A stretch of 18,327 nucleotides of DNA from SIG598 sp045538015 (GCA_045538015.1 JAZSQO010000173.1:1-18327), one strand, 5' to 3'. Positions 1 to 6,670 are shown, counted from the first letter of the stretch. The notes: generated by a model from the letters alone, not told the origin. A program made the numbers and translations.

Positions 1-53
1 ATGGTTTGACTCCCGCCGTCACTTTTCTGCCTAATTTCTGTATATTTTTTCTA

Positions 54-82
54 TTGACAAGGAAAACAAAGGTAGTTATCTT
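54..82 (+). promoter_or_regulatory. purC promoter
   Basis: TTGACA at 54-59 and TATCTT at 77-82 are separated by exactly 17 bp. The expected transcription start near 89-90 leaves a leader of about 45 nt before purC. I see no purine riboswitch in this short leader. Confidence 0.75.
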
Positions 83-133
83 TATAGAGGAAATTTCAAA
101 GACGCCGTTTTGGCTTTATAAGGAGACATTTTT

Positions 134-817
134 ATGAAGAAGATCTACGAAGGCAAGACCAAAGACGTTTTTAGTTTTGATAATGGCAACGTCCTTCTCA
201 AGTTCAAGGACGACTGCACCGGTAAGGACGGCGTTTTTGATCCCGGCGAGAACAGCGTCGGCCTGACCATCGAGGGCATCGGCAAGGCCAACCTGCAGAC
301 CTCGATCTATTATTTCGAGATGCTCAAGGCCGCCGGCATCAAGACTCACTATGTCAGCGCGAATGTAGATGAAGCCACTATGGAAGTGCTCCCGGGCAAG
401 GTGTTCGGCCACGGTCTGGAGGTCATCTGCCGTCTGGTCGCCACCGGCAGCTTTATCCGCAGATACGGCGAGTACATCGAGGACGGCACTCCTCTTGAGG
501 GCGGCTATGTCGAGTGCACCTTCAAGAACGACGCCAAGGGCGATCCTCTGGTAACCTCCGAGGGTCTTGCCGCGCTGGGCGTCATGGACGAAAAGATGTT
601 CCAGAGCATGAAGGAGCAGACTCTGAAGATCACCAGGATCATCGCCGACGACCTCAAGTCCATCGGCCTCGATCTGTGGGACATCAAGTTTGAGTTCGGC
701 TACAACAACGACGAGGTCATCCTCATCGACGAGATCGCCTCCGGCAATATGCGCGTCTACAAGGACGGCGCCATTGTGGAGCCCGTTGAGCTGACCAGAC
801 TCATCCTCAACCGATAA
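134..817 (+). CDS. purC: Phosphoribosylaminoimidazole-succinocarboxamide synthase (SAICAR synthetase)
   Basis: This cytoplasmic enzyme of de novo purine synthesis joins CAIR and aspartate using ATP to give SAICAR. The 227-residue product is close to the usual length of single-domain bacterial PurC. It starts with the family's KKIYEGKTKDVF nucleotide-binding segment (residues 2-13) and carries the VICRLVATGSFIRRYG block and the late DEIASGNMR segment. The ATG is preceded by AAGGAG at 120-125 with 8 bp spacing. The gene stands alone between a consensus promoter and an intrinsic terminator rather than in a large pur operon, so it is probably transcribed as a single gene. An antisense ORF across it is a shadow. 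Identification is firm from sequence. Confidence 0.96.
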   Translation: MKKIYEGKTKDVFSFDNGNVLLKFKDDCTGKDGVFDPGENSVGLTIEGIGKANLQTSIYYFEMLKAAGIKTHYVSANVDEATMEVLPGKVFGHGLEVICRLVATGSFIRRYGEYIEDGTPLEGGYVECTFKNDAKGDPLVTSEGLAALGVMDEKMFQSMKEQTLKITRIIADDLKSIGLDLWDIKFEFGYNNDEVILIDEIASGNMRVYKDGAIVEPVELTRLILNR

Positions 818-833
818 TTTACGGCAAACAACC

Positions 834-862
834 GGCCCGGAGCGAAAAGCCCCGGGCCTTTT
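834..862 (+). terminator. Intrinsic terminator after purC
   Basis: GGCCCGG at 834-840 pairs with CCGGGCC at 852-858 around an 11-nt loop, followed by TTTT at 859-862. The opposing operon ends at 867, so the hairpin may also serve the minus strand, although the T run on that side is poor. Confidence 0.8.
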
Positions 863-866
863 CATA

Positions 867-1343
867 TTATTTGTCTGCTTCCGATTTCATGTCCCAGCTG
901 TATTCAAGCTCGCAGCACCGAGCCTCCAGCTGGCACTCCACATGATAGGGCTTGCGGTCGAACCACAGCCAGCACTGGTAGTAATAGGACTTGTATCCGA
1001 TGAATTCGGAAATGAACTCCAGCTCATAATCCCCGCTGTTCAGCATTTCGGCGAGCTGCTCGGGGGTTATCCGCTCCTTCACCGAAAGAGGAGGATATCC
1101 GAAGCGCGTATCCTCGTGCAAAAGATGCGCCTCGAAGCTGTCGGGACGGATTATCCGCAGTTGGGCGCGGCCGGTGTACAGCACCTCGCCGGTGGAGTTG
1201 GCCTCGTTTTCCGGCGTAATGCAGAAGCCGTCCTCAAAGCGGAAAATGATATCTTCGCCGTCGATCTCCATCTGAGTGGCGCGGCAGTCGTGCAGGCTTA
1301 TGTCTACGGCCAGAGGCTCGTCCTTCTGAGTGTACTGATACAT
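867..1343 (-). CDS. Unrecognised 158-residue protein, third gene of the dnaD-dnaC operon
   Basis: I do not recognise the family. The ATG at 1343 is chosen because GGAGGGA lies just upstream and the gene then begins 11 bp after the DnaC-like gene ends. A longer in-frame extension would run back into that gene and reads like noise. The product is acidic and soluble with no signal peptide or membrane segment. It is rich in aromatic residues near the C-terminus (IGYKSYYYQCWLWFDRKPYH, then ELEYSW). The pattern of alternating strands suggests a small beta-rich fold. The tight spacing implies co-transcription with the replication loader genes, but nothing in the sequence shows a replication role. 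Confidence 0.75.
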   Translation of the reverse strand: MYQYTQKDEPLAVDISLHDCRATQMEIDGEDIIFRFEDGFCITPENEANSTGEVLYTGRAQLRIIRPDSFEAHLLHEDTRFGYPPLSVKERITPEQLAEMLNSGDYELEFISEFIGYKSYYYQCWLWFDRKPYHVECQLEARCCELEYSWDMKSEADK

Positions 1344-1354
1344 CGTTCCCTCCG

Positions 1355-2356
1355 TTATTGCTGACTGTCCTTCTTGCGGGCCTTTCTGAGCACCAGACGC
1401 ATATCGCTGCCGGAGAACAGATAGCGGTTGTAGCTGCCGGTGATACGGGAGGTGACCCGCTGGGTGTATTTCTGCTCGAGGCCGGCCATGTCGAGATTGG
1501 TGCTTATTATGGTCGGGCGGTAGCGCAGCAGCCGGGTGTTGATGATGTCGTAGAGCACCGAGGTGGTGAACTGGGTGGAAAACTCCGTTCCCAGATCGTC
1601 CAGTATCAGCAGGTCGCATTCGCACAGCAGCTCCCGGGTGTTCTCGTTCTTGTCCGAACGGCCGAAGTGCTCGTCCTCAATGCGGGCGAAAAGATTATTG
1701 ACCGAGCCGTAGATGACGCCGTAGTCCTTGTTTATCACAGCGCCGGCAATGGCGAGGGAAAGGTGGGTCTTGCCCTGACCGACGCCGCCCTGAAAGAGCA
1801 GACTGGGTGAGCTGAGGGAAAATTCCTCGGCGTAGCGGCGGCTCTTGGTGAGGGTTATTTCCATGGCTCTGCGGGGAGATATCTTGGCACCCTCGGCGGG
1901 CTTTTCGCTGTAATGCTCCAGCGAAAAGGTGTCGAAGGTGGAAATGGAAAGGGGAGTGTAGGCGTTGAGCTGCTCGTAGGCGATGGCGCGCATGGCCTTT
2001 TTCAGGCACTGGCAGGGGCGGCCGTCGTCAAAGCCGGTGTCCTTGCACACCGGGCAGCTGTACACCGGCTTGAGCCAGTCGGCGGCAAGACCGCGGTCGG
2101 TAAGCAGCTGAGCCATTTTGGCCTGTATGGCAAGGTTGTGATCCCGGCAGGCGTCCACATCCACCGCGGCGTCCTTTTTCATTATGGCCACGGCCAGCCG
2201 GGTGCAGGTCTGGGAAAGCTCATGCACAAGCTCCTTGTACTGGGGGCAGACCTTGTAAAATTCCTCCCGGCGCTGGGCGGCTTCCCGCTCGGCTCTGTCC
2301 CGCAGCTCGTTGACCCGGCTGCAGGCCTCGGTGTATATTTCAGATGAAAAACCCAT
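1355..2356 (-). CDS. dnaC: DnaC/DnaI-like AAA+ helicase loader ATPase
   Basis: The protein is expected to load the replicative helicase at origins or restart forks. The 333-residue protein has a charged, helical N-terminal region (about 1-95). A zinc-ribbon-like Cys cluster follows (CPVC at 101-104, then CQC at 115-117). The AAA+ domain has Walker A GGVGQGKT (190-197), Walker B LLILDDLG (249-256) and a sensor-1 STN (285-287). The N-terminal domain plus zinc cluster plus ATPase order is that of Firmicute DnaC/DnaI-type loaders rather than IstB transposition helpers, and no transposase is adjacent. The start is supported by AGAGGAG 7 bp upstream. It lies 30 bp after the DnaD-domain gene, and pairing of these two functions is typical of Firmicutes. 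Confidence 0.92.
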   Translation of the reverse strand: MGFSSEIYTEACSRVNELRDRAEREAAQRREEFYKVCPQYKELVHELSQTCTRLAVAIMKKDAAVDVDACRDHNLAIQAKMAQLLTDRGLAADWLKPVYSCPVCKDTGFDDGRPCQCLKKAMRAIAYEQLNAYTPLSISTFDTFSLEHYSEKPAEGAKISPRRAMEITLTKSRRYAEEFSLSSPSLLFQGGVGQGKTHLSLAIAGAVINKDYGVIYGSVNNLFARIEDEHFGRSDKNENTRELLCECDLLILDDLGTEFSTQFTTSVLYDIINTRLLRYRPTIISTNLDMAGLEQKYTQRVTSRITGSYNRYLFSGSDMRLVLRKARKKDSQQ

Positions 2357-2386
2357 ATCGTTTCTCCTCTTTAAGATAAGATAGTA

Positions 2387-3487
2387 TTACACATCGCCCA
2401 TCCAGTCGTCGTCCAGAATGGAGTCGATGTCCTCCCGGTCGTATACCGTTTCGTACATTCCCGAGGAGGCTCCGCCGGAGGAAGGACGCTTTGCGCTGTC
2501 GCCTCCGGGCGCGTCGCCTTCCGAGGCGGCCTGAGCGACGGTGGTGATGCCCTTCTTGTGCCAGTTGGAAAGAATGCCGTTCATGTAGCTCATGTTCAGC
2601 TTGCCCTTCTGGTCAACACACCGTTCATAGGCCAGTCCGATCAGCTCGTCGGGCATATGCCAGTCGTTTATCCACACCGAGCTGAATTCCTGCTCCTTCT
2701 TTGTGGGAGCACGCTCTGGGATATCCATCACGATCCGCAGGTGAGTCCACGCAGAGCGGGCGGCACGCAGGCGGGCGATCTTTTCCATGACCAGCTCCAC
2801 GGTGTTTATCTCCTCGTTGATCCATCCGATGCCGGTGGTCTCTATGTAGGCGATGGAGGGCTTGCCGATCTCGAGGCAATGCTCCACCAGCAGCGCCACG
2901 CAGGAGGCGGGCATACCGTACCATTTGACCAGAGTGATGAACACCGCGATCTCGGTGTGATTCAGATTCTTTGAAAACAGCCCTTCGATAACAGCCAGCA
3001 TATGACGCAGCTCGCTGTCCTCGCTGAGCATCTCGGCGCATTCGTTGTATGCGTAGCGGATGCGCTCCTTGGCCTTTGCCTTGGGCTTGACAGCGGGCTC
3101 CTCCGGGGCGGGTTCCTCGGCCGGCGGGCTGGCGGGCGGCTCCTGCGGGGCCGGGCCCGGAGCGGCCAGCGGAGCTGAGGCGCACACGGCCTCCCGCTCG
3201 GAAACAGGCGCCGGCGAATCACTCGCGGCGGGCATACCGAGCCGGCAGTCCTCGCAGCGCAGCAGACCTTCCTGACGCCAGTATTCCACGGCGTCGGCGG
3301 CGTCGCCCTCGCTTATGCCGCACAGCTGGGCAAGCTCGGCGGTCTCCACCCTTCTGCCGCTGTGGCGCAGCAGATAAAGCAGCACCTTTATTTTATTTCC
3401 GTCGGCCAGCTTGAGCTGACGGTCAACAAGGTCGCAGGGCACGGCGAAAATGCCGCTCCACGCGCCAAGATCAATTCTGTATCCCAA
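2387..3487 (-). CDS. DnaD-domain replication initiation/restart protein
   Basis: The 366-residue protein has an N-terminal winged-helix-like region (about 1-80, including the AELAQLCGISEGDAADAVEY helix-turn-helix). A Pro/Glu/Ala-rich linker covers about 90-140. The DnaD/DnaB_2 domain at about 148-235 carries the family's YIETTGIGWINEEI pattern at 214-227. A charged tail ends in SILDDDWMGDV. Proteins of this family act in primosome assembly upstream of the DnaC/DnaI loader, and that loader is the next gene. The start codon is TTG (3485-3487), supported by AAGGAG with 8 bp spacing. The function is known for the family; whether this is the DnaD or the DnaB-like paralogue cannot be decided here. 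Confidence 0.9.
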   Translation of the reverse strand: MGYRIDLGAWSGIFAVPCDLVDRQLKLADGNKIKVLLYLLRHSGRRVETAELAQLCGISEGDAADAVEYWRQEGLLRCEDCRLGMPAASDSPAPVSEREAVCASAPLAAPGPAPQEPPASPPAEEPAPEEPAVKPKAKAKERIRYAYNECAEMLSEDSELRHMLAVIEGLFSKNLNHTEIAVFITLVKWYGMPASCVALLVEHCLEIGKPSIAYIETTGIGWINEEINTVELVMEKIARLRAARSAWTHLRIVMDIPERAPTKKEQEFSSVWINDWHMPDELIGLAYERCVDQKGKLNMSYMNGILSNWHKKGITTVAQAASEGDAPGGDSAKRPSSGGASSGMYETVYDREDIDSILDDDWMGDV

Positions 3488-3527
3488 AGCGAGCGCTCCT
3501 TAATGCTTATATAATGGTCGGACAATC

Positions 3528-3536
3528 ATTATAGCA
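3528..3536 (-). promoter_or_regulatory. Extended -10 promoter of the dnaD-dnaC operon
   Basis: On the minus strand the sequence reads TGCTATAAT (3536 down to 3528), a perfect extended -10 element. No good -35 is present at 16-18 bp. The expected start lies about 35 nt before the TTG start codon. Confidence 0.6.
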
Positions 3537-3584
3537 CAATTCCTCCCGTTTGTTCGCCGAAATATACGAAAATAAATAAAACTG

Positions 3585-3613
3585 TGGAAATGCCTAAGAT
3601 TGTGTAGTAAAAT
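3585..3613 (+). promoter_or_regulatory. Candidate promoter of the sigma operon, overlapped by the palindrome
   Basis: TGGAAA at 3585-3590 and TAAAAT at 3608-3613 are 17 bp apart. The match to a housekeeping promoter is moderate. The -10 lies inside the 21-bp palindrome, so a bound regulator would block it. An alternative AT-rich -10 (TTATAT, 3651-3656) lies closer to the gene but lacks a -35. Confidence 0.4.
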
Positions 3614-3621
3614 ACTACACA
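3601..3621. repeat. Perfect 21-bp palindrome, likely operator
   Basis: TGTGTAGTA (3601-3609) and TACTACACA (3613-3621) are perfect inverted repeats around AAA. A 9-bp stem with a 3-nt spacer and no T run fits a protein-binding operator better than a terminator. It lies between the divergent dnaD and sigma genes and overlaps the proposed sigma -10. The cognate regulator is not identifiable in this window. Confidence 0.65.
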
Positions 3622-3679
3622 GACAACCAACATTCCGACAGACTCAACGGTTATATAAACAGAAGGGCTGCGTGAAGCT

Positions 3680-4219
3680 ATGATCGACAACAAAAGGGCC
3701 GATGCCCTGATATGCGCGGTGGCAAAGGGAGATATGTCTGCGCTGGAGCGGCTGTACAATGAGCTGGCTCCGGCGGTGTTTGCCTTCGCCCGTGCCATCG
3801 TGAAGAACGAATCCACCGCTCAGGATATCATGCAGGACACCTTTGTGCGGGTGTTCAACTCCGCGTCCTCCTTCAGGCCTCAGGGCTACGGCAAGGCGTG
3901 GATAATGCAGATCGCCCGCAATCTTTCCCTCAACGCCCTTGCCGTCCGTACATATGACGATGTGGACGAGGCCGCCGAAAAGCCCTCTGCCGATTCCACT
4001 GAGGAGACCGCCGAGGCCCGGATGATGGTGGCCGCAGCTATGGATTCCCTCAGTGAGGCCGAGCGGCAGGTGGTGGTGCTCCACGCGGTGTCCGGTCTCA
4101 AGCTGGAGCGCATCGCCCAGATACTGGAGGAACCCATCGGAACCGTCAAATGGCGGCATTCCCAGGCAATGAAGAAAATACGCGCCGCGATGTCGGCGGG
4201 AGAGGAGGCAGCGCAGTGA
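3680..4219 (+). CDS. ECF-type RNA polymerase sigma factor (sigma-70 family)
   Basis: The 179-residue protein has only sigma regions 2 and 4, as in the extracytoplasmic-function group. Region 2 covers about 20-95, with AQDIMQDTFVRVF at 48-60 and GKAWIMQIARNLSLN around 70-84. Region 4 covers about 115-170, with RQVVVLHAVSGLKLERIAQI followed by the helix-turn-helix EEPIGTVKWRHSQAMKKI. It should redirect RNA polymerase to a small regulon in response to an envelope or extracellular signal. Its stop overlaps the start of the next gene (GTGA), which encodes a membrane protein that fits an anti-sigma factor. The ribosome site is weak: AGAAGGG lies about 12 bp upstream of the ATG. Confidence 0.92.
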   Translation: MIDNKRADALICAVAKGDMSALERLYNELAPAVFAFARAIVKNESTAQDIMQDTFVRVFNSASSFRPQGYGKAWIMQIARNLSLNALAVRTYDDVDEAAEKPSADSTEETAEARMMVAAAMDSLSEAERQVVVLHAVSGLKLERIAQILEEPIGTVKWRHSQAMKKIRAAMSAGEEAAQ

Positions 4220-4662
4220 ACAACGAGCAGATCAACAGAACGATAAACCAGAGCATGACCGTCGGCGCGCCTCTTGACTTTGCCGACCTTATGGCACGCA
4301 TCGAAGCCGACGGCGGCAAAAGCACCGCCGAGCAGCCCGGAAAGAAAGCCTCGCCGGCAGTTCGCTTTGCCGGTATTGCCGCCGGAATAGTGCTGGTGGC
4401 GGCTCTTTCGCTGGCTGTCGCCGTGACCATGAGCGGCGGGATGGCCATGTCGGAGGCGGAATGTGCCCCGGAGGCGGCCTTCGATTCGGATATGGAATAT
4501 GTGTGCGATTCTACCGTAATGGGTGATGCAATGGAGGAGTCCACCGTCGAAAGCGAGACGATGGAGCCTTCCGCTCCGGAGAGCACCGAGGAGGACGTTG
4601 TGTCCGACGGCGATGTTTCCGACAGCGACGTTCCCGAGGATCAGGCTGAAGAGGATAACTGA
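4216..4662 (+). CDS. Probable single-pass anti-sigma protein
   Basis: The 148-residue product starts at GTG 4216, overlapping the sigma stop as GTGA, with AGGAGG at 4203-4208 seven bases upstream. An earlier in-frame ATG at 4150 has no ribosome site and would lie inside the sigma gene. The N-terminal cytoplasmic part (1-49) includes a DFADLMARIEAD segment that could bind the sigma factor. One membrane helix follows at about 50-72. The external tail (73-148) is very acidic and Ser/Thr/Glu-rich, with two Cys (83, 97). I see no HxxxCxxC zinc anti-sigma motif. The anti-sigma role is inferred from gene order, overlap and topology. Confidence 0.7.
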   Translation: MNNEQINRTINQSMTVGAPLDFADLMARIEADGGKSTAEQPGKKASPAVRFAGIAAGIVLVAALSLAVAVTMSGGMAMSEAECAPEAAFDSDMEYVCDSTVMGDAMEESTVESETMEPSAPESTEEDVVSDGDVSDSDVPEDQAEEDN

Positions 4663-4667
4663 GCTGT

Positions 4668-5540
4668 ATGATTATTCAGAGAATTATAGCCCTGCTGCTC
4701 TGTCTTATGACAGTCAGCGGCACCCAGCTGCCGGATGAGACCGCCCGCCTGCTGACCGATCATTACATCGAAAAGCTGGGCATGACCATCGCCCTTCCCG
4801 CTGACGCCTATGTCACCGGCCGCACGGTCAGCGCCGACTATGAGCCTCTTGAGATGTTCGGCATGACGGCCTCTCAGCTTGAGGTGGAGCTGAAAAAGGG
4901 CAACATCTACTGCACTGCCCTCTGGTTTCCCGAGGAGAACGACATGACCGAGATCGTTGTGACCATGACCGAGGACGATGATTCCCGGGCCATCTTCCAG
5001 CTCCGGGACTACGACGATTTTTACCTCGGCTCCCTTGCCGATTCCTATGCCAACTATTCCGAGCACGGGCTGAATGTGAACGCCATGTACACCGACGCCG
5101 AGGTGGTCAGAAACGATCAGGCGGCGCTGATAAAGGCCCACGGAATGATGTTCTCCAAGGACGCCGCCGAAAACCACCTGCACTACATGACCGTGGTCAA
5201 CGGTCAGCGGGTGGAGATCACTCTCGTGGAGCACTTCACCGTTGAAGAGGGCGTGGAGCGGCCGGTCGCGGTGTCGGCGGCCAACGAGCGGATGATGGAC
5301 GAGATCATCAGCCGCCTTGCCTTCGACGGTCTGGACAACGAATTTGTGGCCAAAAACAGGAGCTTTGTTTTCGGCGCCGTGGTGGTGTGCGTGCTGTCCG
5401 CGGCGATGATGATCGCGTATTTTGTCAGTAAGTATCGTGTGGCCCGCCTCACAGCCGCCGCGCAGCAGCCCGACCTCCAACCGACTGAAGAAGCGTCCGA
5501 GCCGGAAAAGGAAGCGCCGGAAGAACCCGCGGAGGAATAA
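4668..5540 (+). CDS. Membrane-anchored extracytoplasmic protein of the sigma operon
   Basis: I do not recognise a named family. The 290-residue protein has an N-terminal signal or anchor helix (about 2-18). An external domain of about 205 residues follows. One strong membrane helix is at about 233-253, and the cytoplasmic tail of about 37 residues is rich in Pro and Glu. The external domain has regular strands (KGNIYCTALWFPEENDMTEI, NHLHYMTVVNGQRVEITLVE), which suggests a beta-rich sensory or binding module. It starts 5 bp after the anti-sigma stop without a strong ribosome site, so translation is probably coupled. Position suggests a sensor or co-regulator, or a target controlled by the sigma factor. 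Confidence 0.75.
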   Translation: MIIQRIIALLLCLMTVSGTQLPDETARLLTDHYIEKLGMTIALPADAYVTGRTVSADYEPLEMFGMTASQLEVELKKGNIYCTALWFPEENDMTEIVVTMTEDDDSRAIFQLRDYDDFYLGSLADSYANYSEHGLNVNAMYTDAEVVRNDQAALIKAHGMMFSKDAAENHLHYMTVVNGQRVEITLVEHFTVEEGVERPVAVSAANERMMDEIISRLAFDGLDNEFVAKNRSFVFGAVVVCVLSAAMMIAYFVSKYRVARLTAAAQQPDLQPTEEASEPEKEAPEEPAEE

Positions 5541-5542
5541 CC

Positions 5543-5563
5543 GTACCAATGGTACCGTTTTTT
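5543..5563 (+). terminator. Weak intrinsic terminator of the sigma operon
   Basis: GTACC (5543-5547) pairs with GGTAC (5551-5555) around a 3-nt loop. A mismatch and then TTTTTT (5558-5563) follow. The stem is short. It directly abuts the -35 of the next promoter. Confidence 0.45.
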
Positions 5564-5564
5564 C

Positions 5565-5593
5565 TTGACAGAGGGGCCGGCGGCTGTTATAAT
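5565..5593 (+). promoter_or_regulatory. Full-consensus promoter for the S-component gene
   Basis: TTGACA (5565-5570), a 17-bp spacer and TATAAT (5588-5593) are a perfect match to the housekeeping consensus, with the extended TGT just before the -10. Such strength upstream of a terminator-containing leader implies that control is exerted after initiation. Confidence 0.9.
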
Positions 5594-5599
5594 ATCCCT

Positions 5600-5722
5600 C
5601 GGTTCCACGAAGGAGCCGATGACGGACAGAAGTCCGCCCGCGCAAAATTCCTTATACAATCTGATTGATGCTACGAAGGCGTCCCTTTTCCAAAAAGGAA
5701 AGGTGACGCCTTTTCTGCGCTT
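5600..5722 (+). promoter_or_regulatory. Structured 5' leader with attenuator, candidate riboswitch of unassigned class
   Basis: The RNA between the consensus promoter and the S-component gene can form three hairpins in order. The first is CGGTTCC/GGAGCCG (5600-5618) with loop ACGAA. The second is CGGAC/GTCCG (5623-5636) with loop AGAA. The third is a long terminator hairpin at 5678-5710 with a T run. About 40 nt of unpaired, AT-richer sequence separates the second hairpin from the terminator. This is the layout of a ligand-sensing attenuator controlling a vitamin or cofactor uptake gene. I could not match it to TPP, FMN, cobalamin, THF or preQ1-I core motifs by eye. Exact boundaries are uncertain. 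Confidence 0.55.
5678..5714 (+). terminator. Intrinsic terminator inside the S-component leader
   Basis: A 14-position stem with one mismatch (5678-5691 with 5697-5710) closes an AAAAA loop and is followed by TTTT at 5711-5714. It lies upstream of the coding start at 5741 and downstream of the promoter, so it must be bypassed for expression. Confidence 0.8.
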
Positions 5723-5740
5723 ATGAAAGGACAAAAAGCT

Positions 5741-6292
5741 ATGATGAAAAACAGCACAAAGACCTCTCTGAGAATAAAGCGACTGGTGGTGTCGGGGCTT
5801 TGTCTGGCGCTGGCACTGGTGCTGCCCTTCCTCACCGGTCAGATACAGCAGATAGGCAATATGCTCTGTCCCATGCACCTGCCGGTGCTGCTGTGCGGCT
5901 TCGTGTGCGGTTGGCCCTGGGGACTTGCCGTGGGAGCAATCGCTCCCATAATGCGCTCCCTCATCTTCCATATGCCAGTGCTCATGCCCAACGCCGTGGC
6001 CATGGCCGTGGAGCTGGCAGTGTACGGCCTCTGTGCCGGCCTGCTCTATAAGCTGCTGCCCAAGAAGATACCCTTCATCTATCTCAATCTTGGCTGCTCG
6101 ATGCTGGCAGGCCGGGTGGTGTGGGGACTGTTCAGCGCGATTCTGGCCGGTGTTCGGAATACGCCCTTCGGCCTTGAGATGTTCTTCGCTCAGGCCTTCG
6201 TGAACGCCGTGCCGGGCATCGTTCTGCAGCTGGTACTCATCCCGCTGATAGTCATTGCCCTGCGCCGGGCAAAGCTGATGTTAAATGAATAA
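5741..6292 (+). CDS. ECF transporter S component (substrate-binding membrane subunit)
   Basis: The 183-residue, very hydrophobic protein has about five to six membrane helices. It also has the MLCPMHLPVLLCGFVCGWPW segment followed by a gly-rich helix (GLAVGAIAPIMRSLIF) that is characteristic of small S components of energy-coupling-factor vitamin importers. It would bind a vitamin-type substrate and use the shared EcfA-EcfA'-EcfT module, which is not encoded here (group II arrangement). The substrate is not predictable from the sequence alone. The start at 5741 is preferred over ATG 5723 because AAAGGA at 5726-5731 is correctly placed only for 5741. Expression is probably controlled by the leader attenuator. 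Confidence 0.85.
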   Translation: MMKNSTKTSLRIKRLVVSGLCLALALVLPFLTGQIQQIGNMLCPMHLPVLLCGFVCGWPWGLAVGAIAPIMRSLIFHMPVLMPNAVAMAVELAVYGLCAGLLYKLLPKKIPFIYLNLGCSMLAGRVVWGLFSAILAGVRNTPFGLEMFFAQAFVNAVPGIVLQLVLIPLIVIALRRAKLMLNE

Positions 6293-6298
6293 AGCCTG

Positions 6299-6340
6299 AA
6301 AAAAGACGCCGCCGTGGGAACAATGCCCTCGGCGGCGTCT
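6299..6340 (-). terminator. Intrinsic terminator of the RyR operon, convergent
   Basis: Perfect 11-bp arms at 6304-6314 and 6330-6340, plus a further GGG/CCC inside, form the hairpin. Read on the minus strand it is followed by TTTTT (6303-6299). The flanks ATAAAGCC (6289-6296) and GGCTTTAT (6341-6348) are also complementary, which extends the structure. It may also terminate the S-component gene on the plus strand. Confidence 0.85.
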
Positions 6341-6357
6341 GGCTTTATGCGGTCGGA

Positions 6358-6657
6358 TTATTTGCTTTCTTCCTTCTTGGTTATCACATAGCCCAGCTTG
6401 ATGATGAGCTTGAGGGTCTCCATGGCTGTGTCACGGTCGTATTTCTTTTCCTCCTCGGAAAGCTCCTCATAGGGAACGAGGCAGGGATGCTCCATTTTCG
6501 CGTCGTCACGGACGGGGCCGTAGGTCCAGCCCTGCTGCATACGGTTGGCTGCCCAGACCTCATGGGTATTCTTGGCCATCTCCTCGCACAGGGCGAGAAT
6601 GTCGGGAGTCAGCTCGATCATTGAAGTGTCTTCGGGTGTGGGATTGTAGATTTTCAT
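6358..6657 (-). CDS. Stand-alone RyR-domain protein
   Basis: The 99-residue protein is essentially one RyR domain (about 17-93), named for the repeat found in ryanodine receptors. Visible hallmarks are the HEVWAANRMQQGWTYGPVRDD block with W34, R39, W44 and YGP 46-48, then HPCLVPYEEL (57-66), the EEEKKYDRD acidic-basic stretch and a terminal LGYVI. The ATG at 6657 has AAGGAGG 8 bp upstream, and that ribosome site overlaps the TAA stop of the preceding gene, so the two are tightly coupled. The domain is about half identical by eye to the N-terminal RyR domain of that gene. It has no membrane segment. RyR domains in bacteria are regarded as ligand-binding modules; the ligand here is unknown. Confidence 0.85.
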   Translation of the reverse strand: MKIYNPTPEDTSMIELTPDILALCEEMAKNTHEVWAANRMQQGWTYGPVRDDAKMEHPCLVPYEELSEEEKKYDRDTAMETLKLIIKLGYVITKKEESK

Positions 6658-6670
6658 TTTGTGTTCCTCC

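Noticed and set aside
116..865. Long minus-strand open frame opposite purC
   Set aside because: It is fully antisense to a confident PurC, has no ribosome site, and its composition is that of a mirrored GC-rich gene.
1355..2356. IstB-like transposition helper instead of a DnaC loader
   Set aside because: The extra N-terminal region, zinc-type Cys cluster and adjacent DnaD-domain gene fit a helicase loader, and no transposase or inverted repeats are present.
4150..4215. Earlier ATG for the anti-sigma gene
   Set aside because: The in-frame ATG at 4150 lies within sigma coding sequence without a ribosome site; GTG 4216 has AGGAGG and the GTGA overlap.
5600..5640. Resemblance of the first leader hairpin loop (ACGAA) to a guanidine-II (mini-ykkC) riboswitch
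   Set aside because: Guanidine-II needs two hairpins with ACGR tetraloops. Here the loop has five bases, the second hairpin loop is AGAA, and the downstream gene is an importer subunit rather than a guanidine exporter.
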